Shown: in pieces, positions 27,506-35,860 of the stretch | Position numbering within the stretch: the first letter of the stretch is position 1 | How the letters are laid out: every line of letters begins with the position of its first letter | Source of the DNA: Oscillatoria sp. SIO1A7 | GTDB taxonomy: Bacteria > Cyanobacteriota > Cyanobacteriia > Cyanobacteriales > Laspinemataceae | Assembly: GCA_010672965.1 (NCBI GenBank) | Contig: JAAHFN010000009.1 | Coordinates: 132,682-196,681, forward strand | Reading direction: 5' to 3' | DNA length: 64,000 nucleotides | Program-made: the position numbers and the translations under genes | The notes under the pieces: generated by a model | What the model saw: the letters and a program-made list of their open reading frames with translations, nothing else | What the model was told of the DNA's origin: nothing | The model's database searches: none

Positions 27506-30364
27506 TCAAAGTCGCTTGCTCTTTACTTCTATAGTGTCGCCAGTAATGGGGAAAGAGCGATCGTCGCCGCTTGCCCTTACCGGCTCGGAGACGCCAGACC
27601 AGGGATCGGAGTCGGGGTTCTCATTGGGCGCATCTTCTGAAGAGGGATTGTTTTCTAGAATAGGAGCCGAGCGATCGCTCTTTTTCTCCTTTACTTCTGA
27701 CGGTTCGCCAACAATCTCCGGTAACTCGGCGCTAAACTCTAGATTCCCATCCCCTTCATATATATATATAGTGTCCCCAGCCACGAACTTCTCTTCTAGA
27801 AGCAGATTGGCAATTGGATTTTCTAGCTTTTGCTGAATCGCCCGTTTTAGGGGTCTTGCCCCATAATTTGGGTCGTAACCTACCTCGACAATAAATTCCT
27901 GGGCCGTTGGCATTAATTGCAAGCTGATTTTTTGGTCGGCTAGCAGCTTTTCTAAGCGCTTGACTTGTATGCCGACAATTTCTCGCAGTTCGGAGCGGCT
28001 CAGAGCATGGAAGATAATCGGATCGTCAACGCGGTTGAGAAACTCGGGGCGAAAACGGGACCTCAGCTCTTGCATCACCCATTTTCGCATTTCCTCGTAT
28101 TTAGAATCATCCCCAGCCAAATCCAGAATGCGATCGCTGCCAATATTGCTGGTCATAATAATGACGGTATTCCTAAAATCTACCGTCCTGCCTTGAGAAT
28201 CGGTAATCCTTCCCTCGTCGAGAACTTGCAGCAGAATATTAAATACGTCTGGGTGGGCTTTTTCCACTTCATCGAAGAGGACCGTAGAATAAGGTTGACG
28301 GCGAATCGCTTCGGTCAATTGGCCCCCAGCATCGTAGCCTACATAGCCGGGAGGCGCTCCCACCAAGCGAGAGACCGAGTGCTTTTCCATATACTCGGAC
28401 ATATCGATGCGCACGATCGCATCCTCGCTATCAAACATAGCCTCAGCCAAAGCGCGAGCTAGTTCCGTCTTGCCCACCCCTGTCGGTCCCATAAACAAAA
28501 AAGAACCAATGGGACGGCTTGGGTCCTTCATTCCGGCCCGGGCGCGACGAATAGCAGCGGCTACGGACGAGACTGCTTCGTGCTGGCCGATAACCCGCTG
28601 GTGCAGATAAGATTCGAGCTGTAGTAATTTCTGGCGCTCTGATTCTAGGAGCCGATTAACGGGAATGCCGGTCCATTTGGCGACGATTTCAGCAATATCG
28701 GATTCGGTGACTTGCTGCCGCAACAGGGTCGCCCCTTGGGCTTGGAGTTCTTTGAGCTTCGTTTCTTTAGTTTCGCGATCGCGCTGCAGTCCCTCCAACT
28801 TCCCATACTTGAGTTTTGCCGCCCGTTCCAAGTCATACTTGCGCTCCGCCTGTTCGATTTGCAGCCTTATCTGGTCCTCTTTTTCCTTAAGCCCGTTGAT
28901 ATCATCTAACAGCTCCTTCTGGCTTTGCCACTGAGAATTGAGCTTTTCTTGTTTTTCCTTAAGGCTGCTAATTTCGACATTAATTCCCTGCAACCGCTCC
29001 TGGGTAGGGGCGATTCGCGAATCGCCCCTACTGGATGTCACTTCTCCTTCCCCTTCCAGAGATAGCTTCTCCATTTCCAGTTGCATCAACCGGCGCTCGA
29101 CATTTTCCAACTCAGTCGGCTTGGAGGTAATCTCCATTTTCAGCTTGGCCGCTGCTTCATCTACCAGGTCAATGGCTTTATCGGGCAAAAAGCGATCGCT
29201 AATATAGCGATCGGACAGGGTAGCCGCCGCCACCAGAGCCGAGTCCAGAATCTTAACTCCGTGGTGAACCTCATAGCGTTCCTTCAGTCCCCGAAGAATA
29301 GAGATAGTATTCTCCACCCTAGGCTCGACCACCGCAATTTGCTGAAACCGGCGTTCTAGAGCGGCATCCTTTTCTATATATTTGCGATATTCCTCAACAG
29401 TAGTGGCCCCGATGCAGCGCAATTCCCCTCTAGCCAGCATCGGTTTGAGCAGATTGCTGGCATCCATTGTTCCTTGCCCCGCTCCAGTGCCGATAACTGT
29501 ATGCAGTTCGTCAATAAATAGGACAATCTGACCGTCCGATGCAGTGACTTCCCGCAGTACGGACCTGAGTCTCTCTTCAAATTGGCCTCGGAATTTGGCT
29601 CCGGCAATCAGACTGCCCATATCTAGGGAAATCAATTGTCGGTTTTTCAGGGATTCGGGAACGTCGCCGTTAATGATGCGTTGGGCTAGTCCTTCTGCGA
29701 TCGCCGTTTTCCCCACCCCGGGCTCCCCAATTAAAACCGGATTATTTTTTCTGCGTCTAGACAGAACCTGAATTACCCGGCGAATTTCGTCATCCCGCCC
29801 AATCACCGGATCTAGCCTGCCTGCCTTGGCATGTTCGGTCAGGTCTCGCCCGTATTTTTCCAAGACATCATACTGGCTTTCTGGGTTTTCGTCTTGGACC
29901 TTAGCGCTGCCTCGGGTCGCTTCGATCGCCGCTTCTAGCTGTTGTTTATCAAAAGGAGTGCGGGGTTCTTTGCTAGAAGCCTTGAAAGCTCTGCGACCGA
30001 TGCGATCGTCCTCCGCCAAAGCCAGAAGCAAATGTTCGACGGAGATATACTTATCATCTCGTTCTGCACGGGCCGCCTCTGCCTTGTCCAACATCAAGTC
30101 TAGCCCGCGTCCGAGATAAAGCTCGCTCACTTTGGGAGCCTTCGGCCGTTGCTGGGCAAAATTGCTTAGTTGTTGCAGGAGCTTTTCGGGAAGAACCTGG
30201 GCGCGATTCAAAATTTTATTGGCCAATCCTTCTTGTTCTAGGAGGGCAATGGCCAAATGCTCTACCTCTAAATATTGATGTTGGTAGCGACGGCTAACCT
30301 CTTGGGATTTGACTATCGCGTCCCAAGCTGGATCTGTAAACTTGTTAGAGTCAGTCGGCTGCAT
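27506..30364 (-). CDS. clpB: ATP-dependent disaggregase ClpB (Hsp104), with internal insertion and long acidic tail
   Basis: 952 residues against about 870-880 usual. Order: N domain (residues 1-150), AAA+ 1 with Walker A GEPGVGKT (about 215), coiled-coil M domain (about 410-540), AAA+ 2 with GPTGVGKT (about 625), and the C-terminal domain. It resolubilises protein aggregates with DnaK. Two oddities are visible. A 28-bp palindromic repeat sits inside the M-domain coding region and encodes [11 protein letters not shown] (about residues 443-453). About 71 extra residues rich in Asp, Glu, Pro and Ser follow the usual end. The frame is intact, so the protein is probably functional. Confidence 0.97.
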   Translation of the reverse strand: MQPTDSNKFTDPAWDAIVKSQEVSRRYQHQYLEVEHLAIALLEQEGLANKILNRAQVLPEKLLQQLSNFAQQRPKAPKVSELYLGRGLDLMLDKAEAARAERDDKYISVEHLLLALAEDDRIGRRAFKASSKEPRTPFDKQQLEAAIEATRGSAKVQDENPESQYDVLEKYGRDLTEHAKAGRLDPVIGRDDEIRRVIQVLSRRRKNNPVLIGEPGVGKTAIAEGLAQRIINGDVPESLKNRQLISLDMGSLIAGAKFRGQFEERLRSVLREVTASDGQIVLFIDELHTVIGTGAGQGTMDASNLLKPMLARGELRCIGATTVEEYRKYIEKDAALERRFQQIAVVEPRVENTISILRGLKERYEVHHGVKILDSALVAAATLSDRYISDRFLPDKAIDLVDEAAAKLKMEITSKPTELENVERRLMQLEMEKLSLEGEGEVTSSRGDSRIAPTQERLQGINVEISSLKEKQEKLNSQWQSQKELLDDINGLKEKEDQIRLQIEQAERKYDLERAAKLKYGKLEGLQRDRETKETKLKELQAQGATLLRQQVTESDIAEIVAKWTGIPVNRLLESERQKLLQLESYLHQRVIGQHEAVSSVAAAIRRARAGMKDPSRPIGSFLFMGPTGVGKTELARALAEAMFDSEDAIVRIDMSEYMEKHSVSRLVGAPPGYVGYDAGGQLTEAIRRQPYSTVLFDEVEKAHPDVFNILLQVLDEGRITDSQGRTVDFRNTVIIMTSNIGSDRILDLAGDDSKYEEMRKWVMQELRSRFRPEFLNRVDDPIIFHALSRSELREIVGIQVKRLEKLLADQKISLQLMPTAQEFIVEVGYDPNYGARPLKRAIQQKLENPIANLLLEEKFVAGDTIYIYEGDGNLEFSAELPEIVGEPSEVKEKKSDRSAPILENNPSSEDAPNENPDSDPWSGVSEPVRASGDDRSFPITGDTIEVKSKRL
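29004..29031. repeat. clpB: 28-bp palindromic repeat within clpB coding sequence
   Basis: Perfect palindrome identical to 6540-6567. On the coding strand it reads in frame as about nine residues in the first half of the ClpB M domain, a region where other ClpB proteins have a shorter linker. The frame before and after is normal. Confidence 0.95.
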
Positions 30365-30563
30365 CTTGTCAGTGCTAGGGACCTTATTTTTAGGGTGTAG
30401 GGTGTGGGGTGTAGGGGGTGTAGGGTGTAGGGAGTGACAATGGAACCCTTATACAGGGCTCAGGACGGACATGGGGACCGGGTAAGCAGGGGAGACCGGG
30501 GGAGGGAAATGTTCCCAATGCCCAATGCCCTACACCCCACACCCTACACCCTACACCCTATCT
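30365..30563. repeat. STRR patch between gloA and clpB
   Basis: Runs of gggtgta heptamers (30395-30433) and their complement ccctacacccc/caccctac (30526-30560) lie in inverted order around a short unique stretch, so RNA across it could fold into a hairpin that separates gloA from clpB. Confidence 0.8.
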
Positions 30564-30995
30564 TTATGCCATTGCTGCTGCCGGTTCTTGCTTGACGCCA
30601 TGATAACCTTGGCTGCCTTTTTGAATTAACTCAATTTTGTAGCCACTTGGATCGGTTACGAAAGCAATTACTGTGGTGCCGTGTTTCATTGGCCCGGGTT
30701 CTCTGGTTACTTGGCCGCCCTTGGCTTTGATTTCCTCGCAAGTCCCGTAAATATCATCCACCTCGATGGCAATGTGGCCATATCCGCTTCCCAAATCGTA
30801 CTCCTCTACGCCCCAGTTATAAGTCAGCTCCAGGACTGTATTATCCGCTTCGTCCCCATAGCCGATGAAGGCGAGAGTGAATTCGCCGCTGGGATAGTCC
30901 TTCTGGCGCAAGAATTTCATGCCCAAGACGTTGCAGTAAAAGTCTAGAGATTTTTCTAGGTTGCCGACTCGCAACATGGTATGTAACAAACGCAT
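30564..30995 (-). CDS. gloA: Lactoylglutathione lyase (glyoxalase I)
   Basis: 143 residues from [20 protein letters not shown], the usual start; an ATG 12 nt upstream would add META. Metal ligands of glyoxalase I can be seen: His in RLLHT, Glu in TVLELTYNW, His in GYGHIAIEV and Glu in GYKIELIQ. It converts the methylglyoxal-glutathione adduct to lactoylglutathione in the cytosol. The C-terminus is slightly longer than the E. coli protein and Ala-rich, which is common in cyanobacteria. Confidence 0.96.
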   Translation of the reverse strand: MRLLHTMLRVGNLEKSLDFYCNVLGMKFLRQKDYPSGEFTLAFIGYGDEADNTVLELTYNWGVEEYDLGSGYGHIAIEVDDIYGTCEEIKAKGGQVTREPGPMKHGTTVIAFVTDPSGYKIELIQKGSQGYHGVKQEPAAAMA

Positions 30996-31029
30996 GGCCG
31001 TCTCCACATTTCTTTACGTTATTTTACAT

Positions 31030-31357
31030 TTGTTGATTATATAGCAGGGCATTGGGCATGGGGCATGGGGCATGGGGCATGGGGCATGGGGCATGGGGCA
31101 AAGTGCAGGACTTACGCATAGACTCTATTTGTAGGGTGCTACTTGCGCACCGAACTCTATCTTGACTTACGCATTAACGCTATATACGGTAGGAGCGATT
31201 TCACCATTTGCCCTACATTTAGGATAGGGACTTGCGCAAAAATAAAGTACCAGTCCAAGAGCGTTCTTTGACCACCGTTCGGGCGCTCGCTTGTCGAAGC
31301 CCCCGGTACATTATTAACTTGCAAGTCCCATACATCTCTACAATTTGCGTAAGTCCT
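31030..31357. repeat. STRR run and AGGACTTACGC-type element
   Basis: A gggcatg heptamer run (about 31045-31098) is followed by an element with ends aggacttacgca (31107) and tgcgtaagtcct (31346-31357). It is longer (251 bp) than other copies and contains an extra gacttacgcattaacgc, suggesting nested or duplicated insertions. The upstream region of gloA (31008-31030) shows no clear promoter. Confidence 0.75.
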
Positions 31358-31517
31358 ATCTATTTGTAGCGCTCGATATGAAATACGAGCTAGAAGCGCT
31401 GCTCGATCGGCGGGTCGATCTCGTTAGCCGGCGGGCGATCGCGCAAAGGCGAGTTTTACCTATTTCATCCCCAACGGTGGGTTCGGCGCTATAGAGCCAA
31501 ACCCGACCTCTACGCAT
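31356..31517 (-). pseudogene. Truncated PemK/MazF-type toxin gene
   Basis: The start overlaps the end of the antitoxin-like gene. The first 22 residues, MRRGRVWLYSAEPTVGDEIG plus KT, match the conserved N-terminus of MazF/PemK endoribonucleases. After about residue 24 the match ends and the frame runs through sequence that is antisense to a nucleotidyltransferase fragment, stopping at 53 residues instead of about 110. The conserved PCVIVS strand and the later core are absent, so it cannot be an active toxin. Confidence 0.65.
31366..31452 (+). pseudogene. Fragment of MNT-type nucleotidyltransferase (toxin-antitoxin family)
   Basis: Plus-strand frame from about 31366 reads ...LDMKYELEALL then DRRVDLVSRRAIAQ, which matches the C-terminal part of small minimal nucleotidyltransferases (consensus LE.LLGRKVDLVTRRAI). 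The N-terminal catalytic GSxxxG-DxD part is missing; the sequence before it is the end of an AGGACTTACGC element. The fragment overlaps, on the opposite strand, the tail of the broken MazF-like gene. Confidence 0.55.
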
Positions 31518-31659
31518 AGTCGCTATATTCGTAGAATTCTTCGTCACAAGTATCCACAAACTCAGTCAGTTCGCTACCTTCTGCATAATAAGGACGCATA
31601 ATTTCCGCCGCATCCTTTAAGCTGAGTTTTTCCTTTTTGTCCGTGTTTTCTGTAACCAT
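31510..31659 (-). CDS. Small antitoxin-like protein (49 aa) next to a broken MazF
   Basis: 49 residues beginning MVTENTDKKEKLSLKDAAEI and ending in EEFYEYSDYA. The pattern LKDAAEIM..YY..GSELTEF..., ending in DEEFYEY, resembles small proteins encoded just before MazF/PemK toxins in cyanobacteria. The stop codon lies within the toxin start region (8-nt overlap), typical of a coupled antitoxin-toxin pair. It is intact although its toxin is truncated. Named function is inferred; the frame itself is clear. Confidence 0.6.
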   Translation of the reverse strand: MVTENTDKKEKLSLKDAAEIMRPYYAEGSELTEFVDTCDEEFYEYSDYA

Positions 31660-31947
31660 AGCAATCCTAAATTGTTTGCGATATATGAGAAAACCGGTTT
31701 TTTGAATTGAAACAACCTGGTTTCTGGCTCACAATTTTATTTAGCATAAATTTAAATTCATTAATTTTATTCAAAAAATACTAATATACCCCAATTACCA
31801 TTAACTGCTATTTGACTCAAAGCTACTCAAAGCTTTTGAGCTGGCGTTAGGGTGAGGTAGGCTAAAGCTACTTTACACCGAGCTTGGCGCGATCGCACCA
31901 AATCCCGATAAATGGTTGGGACGAAAGCTTCTGCTGGAGCCCGAATA
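31660..31947. other. Intergenic space with no gene seen
   Basis: Includes an aaaccggttttttgaatt...aacctggtttct hairpin of the dispersed repeat type (about 31690-31722), an AT-rich stretch at 31735-31800 and a short gctactcaaagc repeat at 31816-31835. Possible promoter of the antitoxin-like gene lies near 31735-31770 but no clear boxes are seen. Confidence 0.5.
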
Positions 31948-32114
31948 CTACTGGCGAACAGTGATGCTATCGCGGCTCATTTCTATTAGTGAATGTTGCT
32001 CTAACAGCTCAACAATTTTGGATAGGCCGTTCGCAAATAATTCCTCAAGTTTCGCATTGGTGATGTTACCCGCGCCAATCTCACGGGTAAATGGGCATCG
32101 ACAATAAATTTCAT
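31948..32114 (-). pseudogene. DUF5615 PIN-like toxin gene with an internal deletion
   Basis: The ATG overlaps the TGA of the DUF433 gene. The first residues MKFIVDAHLPVRLAR match the N-terminus of DUF5615 proteins (MKFLVDAQLPRRLAR). Directly after, and in another frame, comes GNITNAKLEELFANGLSKIV and then a tail to TVRQ-stop, matching the family C-terminus. Some 55-65 middle codons, including most acidic active-site residues, are missing and the join is out of frame. The toxin is dead. Confidence 0.7.
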
Positions 32115-32347
32115 GGCACGATTTGATGGACGCTTTTGACTTGAGTCAACCGAGTGGCAAAGACTAAGGCAGCAAAGATATCTTCGCGCTCCAGATCTTC
32201 GTAGTCTGCTAATATCTCGTCAATACTCATGCCAGCACTTAGCAGTTCCAACATCGATTCTACCGGATATCGCAGACCTCTGATGCAAGGTTTGCCGTGA
32301 CATATATTCGGATCGAGCGTAATTCGCTTTAGGAGTGAATTTTTCAT
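32111..32347 (-). CDS. DUF433 antitoxin
   Basis: 78 residues, typical for DUF433. It begins MKNSLLKRITLDPNICHGKP and carries the family signature GKPCIRGLRYPVESMLELL followed by the helix-turn-helix-like GMSIDEILADYEDLEREDI. DUF433 proteins neutralise PIN-like DUF5615 toxins and bind their own promoter. The partner gene overlaps by 4 nt but has an internal deletion, so this antitoxin is an orphan remnant or a possible trans-acting antitoxin. Confidence 0.85.
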   Translation of the reverse strand: MKNSLLKRITLDPNICHGKPCIRGLRYPVESMLELLSAGMSIDEILADYEDLEREDIFAALVFATRLTQVKSVHQIVP

Positions 32348-32552
32348 TGCTTTTGTCGCTATCTAAGGGTTTTTGCGCTGCGTTTTGGCGAAGGTATTGT
32401 CCAAAAAAACCGGGTTTATATCGTCTCGGCCTTTGGCGCGATCGCGCTTCGCTAATGTTTTCCCAAACACAACCAACAAAACCTCCATCGTTTAAAATGA
32501 GCCTGTAAATTACCTGAAGTAATATTACAGATATACAATAAAAGGAGCAGAA

Positions 32553-33425
32553 ATGTTCGAGATTGTTTCCCAGCAAAAACAGTACCTAACCTACAGTCTC
32601 ACCGATACAGTCGCCCAGTCTGAAATCGACGTAGTGCCGGAACGAGGAGGAATTATCCTAGGGTGGCGGATAGGAGGTAAAGATATTTTCTATCTAGATA
32701 CGGAACGCTTTGCCAATCCAGAATTATCCATCCGGGGAGGCAATCCCATCCTTTTCCCGATTTGTGGGAATTTGCCCGATAACGTTTATCGCCATAATAA
32801 TAAGGAGTACGCTCTCAAACAGCATGGCTTTGCTCGGAACCTACCCTGGGAAGTTGCCGAAGAAGAAACTAATAGCGATCGCGCCGCTATAACTCTGGCC
32901 CTCCACAGCAACGACGAGACCCTAGCGGCCTTCCCTTTTCAGTTCCAAGTGTCCTTTACCTATCAGCTTGCTGGTAACAGTATCGAAATTATCCAGCGTT
33001 ACACCAACACTGGCTCGGAACCCATGCCCTTCTCCACGGGATTCCATCCTTACTTTTTGGTCACTGACAAAGCCCAACTCCAGTTTCAAATCCCATCCAG
33101 CGAATATTGGGACCAAAAAAACCATACCACTCACTCCTTTACCGGCTCTTTTGACTTCGAGTTGGATGAAATTGATGTAGCCTTTGGCGACCTCACGGCC
33201 CAGTCTGCCAGGGTCATTGACCCCAGTCGGCAACTAGAGCTGATTCTGGAATATGACGATGCCTATTCCTACCTGGTCTTCTGGACTCTCAAAGGAAAAG
33301 ACTATTATTGTTTGGAGCCCTGGAGCGCTCCTCGCAATGCTTTGAATAGCGGCAAAAATCTGATGGTCCTAGCGCCGGGAGAGACCCGCGAAAGCACGGT
33401 CCGCTATGCAGCAAAATTTTTCTAA
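32553..33425 (+). CDS. Aldose 1-epimerase family protein
   Basis: 290 residues, beta-sandwich galactose mutarotase-like fold. Visible signatures: GGNPILFPICGNLPDN, KQHGFARNLPWEV (His at the first active-site position), STGFHPYFLV (second His) and YCLEPWSAPRNAL with the C-terminal Glu. It is related to the glucose-6-phosphate 1-epimerase-like branch and interconverts alpha and beta forms of a sugar or sugar phosphate in the cytosol. AGGAG at 32542-32546 serves as ribosome binding site. Substrate cannot be told from sequence. Confidence 0.88.
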   Translation: MFEIVSQQKQYLTYSLTDTVAQSEIDVVPERGGIILGWRIGGKDIFYLDTERFANPELSIRGGNPILFPICGNLPDNVYRHNNKEYALKQHGFARNLPWEVAEEETNSDRAAITLALHSNDETLAAFPFQFQVSFTYQLAGNSIEIIQRYTNTGSEPMPFSTGFHPYFLVTDKAQLQFQIPSSEYWDQKNHTTHSFTGSFDFELDEIDVAFGDLTAQSARVIDPSRQLELILEYDDAYSYLVFWTLKGKDYYCLEPWSAPRNALNSGKNLMVLAPGETRESTVRYAAKFF

Positions 33426-33492
33426 AAAACTATTGCCATTTTTCCAAAAGGTGTGTTATGATAATCGAGGATTGGAAAAAACACTTCCAACT

Positions 33493-33564
33493 GGGTTGCT
33501 AACTCAATGGTAGAGTACTCGGCTTTTAACCGATTAGTTCCGGGTTCGAGTCCCGGGCGACCCA
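33493..33564 (+). tRNA. trnK: tRNA-Lys (anticodon UUU)
   Basis: Acceptor arms GGGTTGC and GCGACCC pair with one G-U, the T arm CCGGGTTCGAGTCCCGG is perfect, and the anticodon loop is CTTTTAA. CCA is not encoded. A terminator-like hairpin follows at 33596. Confidence 0.96.
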
Positions 33565-33595
33565 TATTTTAAATCCATATACTAAAAAACTATCC

Positions 33596-33642
33596 AAAAG
33601 TCGGACCTTACTATGGGTTCGACTTTTAGTATTTTTATTTTT
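33596..33642 (+). terminator. Rho-independent terminator after tRNA-Lys
   Basis: Stem AAAAGTCGGACC (33596-33607) pairs with GGTTCGACTTTT (33616-33627) with one G-U, followed by agtatttttattttt. Confidence 0.75.
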
Positions 33643-33954
33643 GGCCCGCTATAAGGGATCGTCTTATAGCATTTTGATTTATGAATGCTACAGATCGATA
33701 GAATAAAATTTTCTCGTTTGCTGGTGCGTTCGATCCCCCCAACCCCTCTTTAAAAGGGGGGCTCGGAAAATTATCGGAGAATTTCCTCCTTTTTAAGGGG
33801 GGATCTGAATTGTTGCAACCAAAAGATCTGTAATCCAAATTTTTGCTCAAAGATCTGCAAAAGTTGAAAATTATATTAAAATTGAGATATAAATAATTAA
33901 ACAAATCTAAAGCTAACTCTCTGACAACAAACTAGCTACCTAGGAGGATATAAT
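33643..33954. other. Upstream region of the aldolase gene with a repeat
   Basis: Contains an inverted repeat based on ccccaacccctctttaaaaggggg and tcctcctttttaaggggg (33737-33808), a common cyanobacterial dispersed hairpin. AT-rich sequence from 33840 to 33935 probably holds the promoter. AGGAGG at 33942-33947 is the ribosome binding site. Confidence 0.6.
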
Positions 33955-35034
33955 ATGGCGCTCGTACCAATGCGGCTGCTGCTGGAACACGCGGCTGAGA
34001 ACGATTACGGCTTGCCCGCATATAACGTCAATAATATGGAGCAGATCCAGGCGATTATGCAGGCGGCCAATGAGACCAACAGCCCTGTGATCCTGCAAGC
34101 TTCTCGCGGCGCTCGCAAGTATGCTGGGGAAAATTTCCTGCGCCATCTGATTCTGGCTGCAGTAGAAACCTACCCCCACATCCCCATTGTCATGCACCAA
34201 GATCATGGCAATAGCCCAGCCACCTGCTACTCTGCAATTCGCAACGGTTTCACCAGCGTGATGATGGATGGTTCCCTGGAAGCGGATGCCAAGACTCCAG
34301 CCAGCTTTGATTACAACGTCAAGGTCACCAAGGAAGTGGTTGACGTGGCCCACTCAATCGGCGCTAGCGTTGAAGGCGAACTGGGTTGCCTCGGTTCTCT
34401 GGAAACCATGCAGGGTGACAAGGAAGACGGTCACGGTGCAGAAGGCGTTCTGACTCGCGAGCAATTGCTGACGGATCCCGATGAAGCGGTTGCATTTGTG
34501 GAGCAAACCCAAGTAGATGCTTTGGCAGTGGCGATCGGCACCAGCCACGGTGCTTATAAGTTCAGCCGCAAGCCGACTGGGGAAATTCTGGCCATCAGCC
34601 GGATTGAAGAAATTCACCGCCGCCTGCCCAACACCCACTTGGTAATGCACGGTTCCTCCTCCGTACCTCAAGATCTGATCGAATTGATTAACCAGTACGG
34701 CGGCGCTATTCCCGAAACCTACGGCGTGCCCGTGGAAGAAATCCAAAAGGGAATTAAGAGCGGCGTGCGCAAGGTGAACATCGATACCGACAACCGTTTG
34801 GCTATTACCGCTGCTATCCGCGAGGCTGCTGCTAAGGATCCTTCCAACTTTGACCCCCGTCACTTCCTGAAGCCTTCCATCAAGTATATGCAGAAAGTCT
34901 GTGCCGCTCGCTATGAAGACTTTGGCAGCGCCGGTAACGCCAGCAAGATTAAGCAAATAAGCCTGGATGATTTTGCCGCCAAGTATGCTAGTGGCGAACT
35001 GACCGCTATTGCTAAGAAGGCTGTGGCTGTCTAA
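33955..35034 (+). CDS. fba: Fructose-bisphosphate aldolase, class II (Calvin cycle type)
   Basis: 359 residues, full length. Zinc-binding and active-site segments: [35 protein letters not shown] (catalytic Asp and zinc His), [33 protein letters not shown] and [17 protein letters not shown]. It interconverts fructose bisphosphate and the triose phosphates, and also sedoheptulose bisphosphate, in glycolysis and the Calvin cycle. Strong ribosome binding site AGGAGG eight bases before ATG fits high expression, as does the even codon use. Confidence 0.98.
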   Translation: MALVPMRLLLEHAAENDYGLPAYNVNNMEQIQAIMQAANETNSPVILQASRGARKYAGENFLRHLILAAVETYPHIPIVMHQDHGNSPATCYSAIRNGFTSVMMDGSLEADAKTPASFDYNVKVTKEVVDVAHSIGASVEGELGCLGSLETMQGDKEDGHGAEGVLTREQLLTDPDEAVAFVEQTQVDALAVAIGTSHGAYKFSRKPTGEILAISRIEEIHRRLPNTHLVMHGSSSVPQDLIELINQYGGAIPETYGVPVEEIQKGIKSGVRKVNIDTDNRLAITAAIREAAAKDPSNFDPRHFLKPSIKYMQKVCAARYEDFGSAGNASKIKQISLDDFAAKYASGELTAIAKKAVAV

Positions 35035-35050
35035 ATATTCAATAGACTAT

Positions 35051-35091
35051 GAAGCCAGAAGGGGCGATCGCTCATTATCCCTTCTGCCTTC
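35051..35091 (+). terminator. Possible terminator hairpin after fba
   Basis: GAAGCCAGAAGGG pairs with CCCTTCTGCCTTC (one mismatch) 17 nt after the stop codon. There is no long T run, so the call is weak. Confidence 0.35.
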
Positions 35092-35109
35092 TGACTTGCA
35101 AATAAATTA

Positions 35110-35447
35110 TTGTGGGTAGTGGTTTTTCGCTGCCCTATTTTTTTTGCAAACAGGACTTACGCATCTACGCTAGTATTCTGTCAAGACAGAATTGGGCATT
35201 GGGCATTGGGCATTGGGCATTGGGCAAGCCCCGTAGGCGTAGCCCGCCCTCCGGGGCGTAGGGGCGGCTACGCCTACGGAAAAAATTGCTGAACTATTCA
35301 AAACTACCTTGACGGGCTACTAGCCGTTCGGGCTGAGCTTGTCGTTGGCGTAGCCTGCGCGCAAGCGCTTAGCCCACCCCACACCCCCCACACCCCACAC
35401 CCCACACCCTACACCCCACACCCTACACCCCACACCCCACACCCCAC
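35110..35447. repeat. Repeat-filled spacer
   Basis: Holds a lone aggacttacgca end (35153), a gggcatt heptamer run (35191-35224), a GC-rich hairpin based on cgtaggcgtagcccgcc (35227-35280), and a long caccccacaccctac STRR run (35374-35447). No gene is supported. Confidence 0.8.
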
Positions 35448-35481
35448 AAAAAAAATACCGTCCCAATTGCGATCGGGACGG
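35448..35481 (-). terminator. Strong rho-independent terminator (minus strand)
   Basis: On the minus strand CCGTCCC, a 10-nt loop with gatcgcaatt and GGGACGG, then TA and eight Ts. It ends transcription coming from higher coordinates, either the candidate RNA at 35488-35640 or the PEP-CTERM gene. Confidence 0.85.
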
Positions 35482-35487
35482 AGGGGA

Positions 35488-35640
35488 AATAAGGGGTCTA
35501 ACACTCAATTGCCGTTTTGAGAGTAGCAGGCAGGGGATTCAATACCTACCAGCTATGAGCAAAGAGATGTGGATTGTTTTATCCGTTTCTAGCATAACCG
35601 CTATAAGCTAGAAATGTGTAGAGGTAACTGACCCCTATGG
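35488..35640 (-). ncRNA. Candidate structured small RNA upstream of a terminator
   Basis: No reading frame of note, but several paired segments: gacccct (35630-35636) with aggggtc (35492-35498) would close the molecule, and TTTCTAGC/GCTAGAAA (35586-35614) forms an internal hairpin. A terminator follows directly. The shape, a closing stem around a long partly open middle, recalls 6S-like RNAs, but no family is recognised. It could also be the 3' leader of the PEP-CTERM transcript. Strand is chosen from the terminator. Confidence 0.35.

Positions 35641-35860
<220 letters not shown>

Noticed and set aside
29544-29771. Open frames antisense to clpB
   Set aside because: Shadows of the AAA+ domain; none has a credible start or domain.
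31916-32107. Short plus-strand frame next to the DUF433 gene
   Set aside because: It is antisense to the broken DUF5615 gene, which explains the sequence better.
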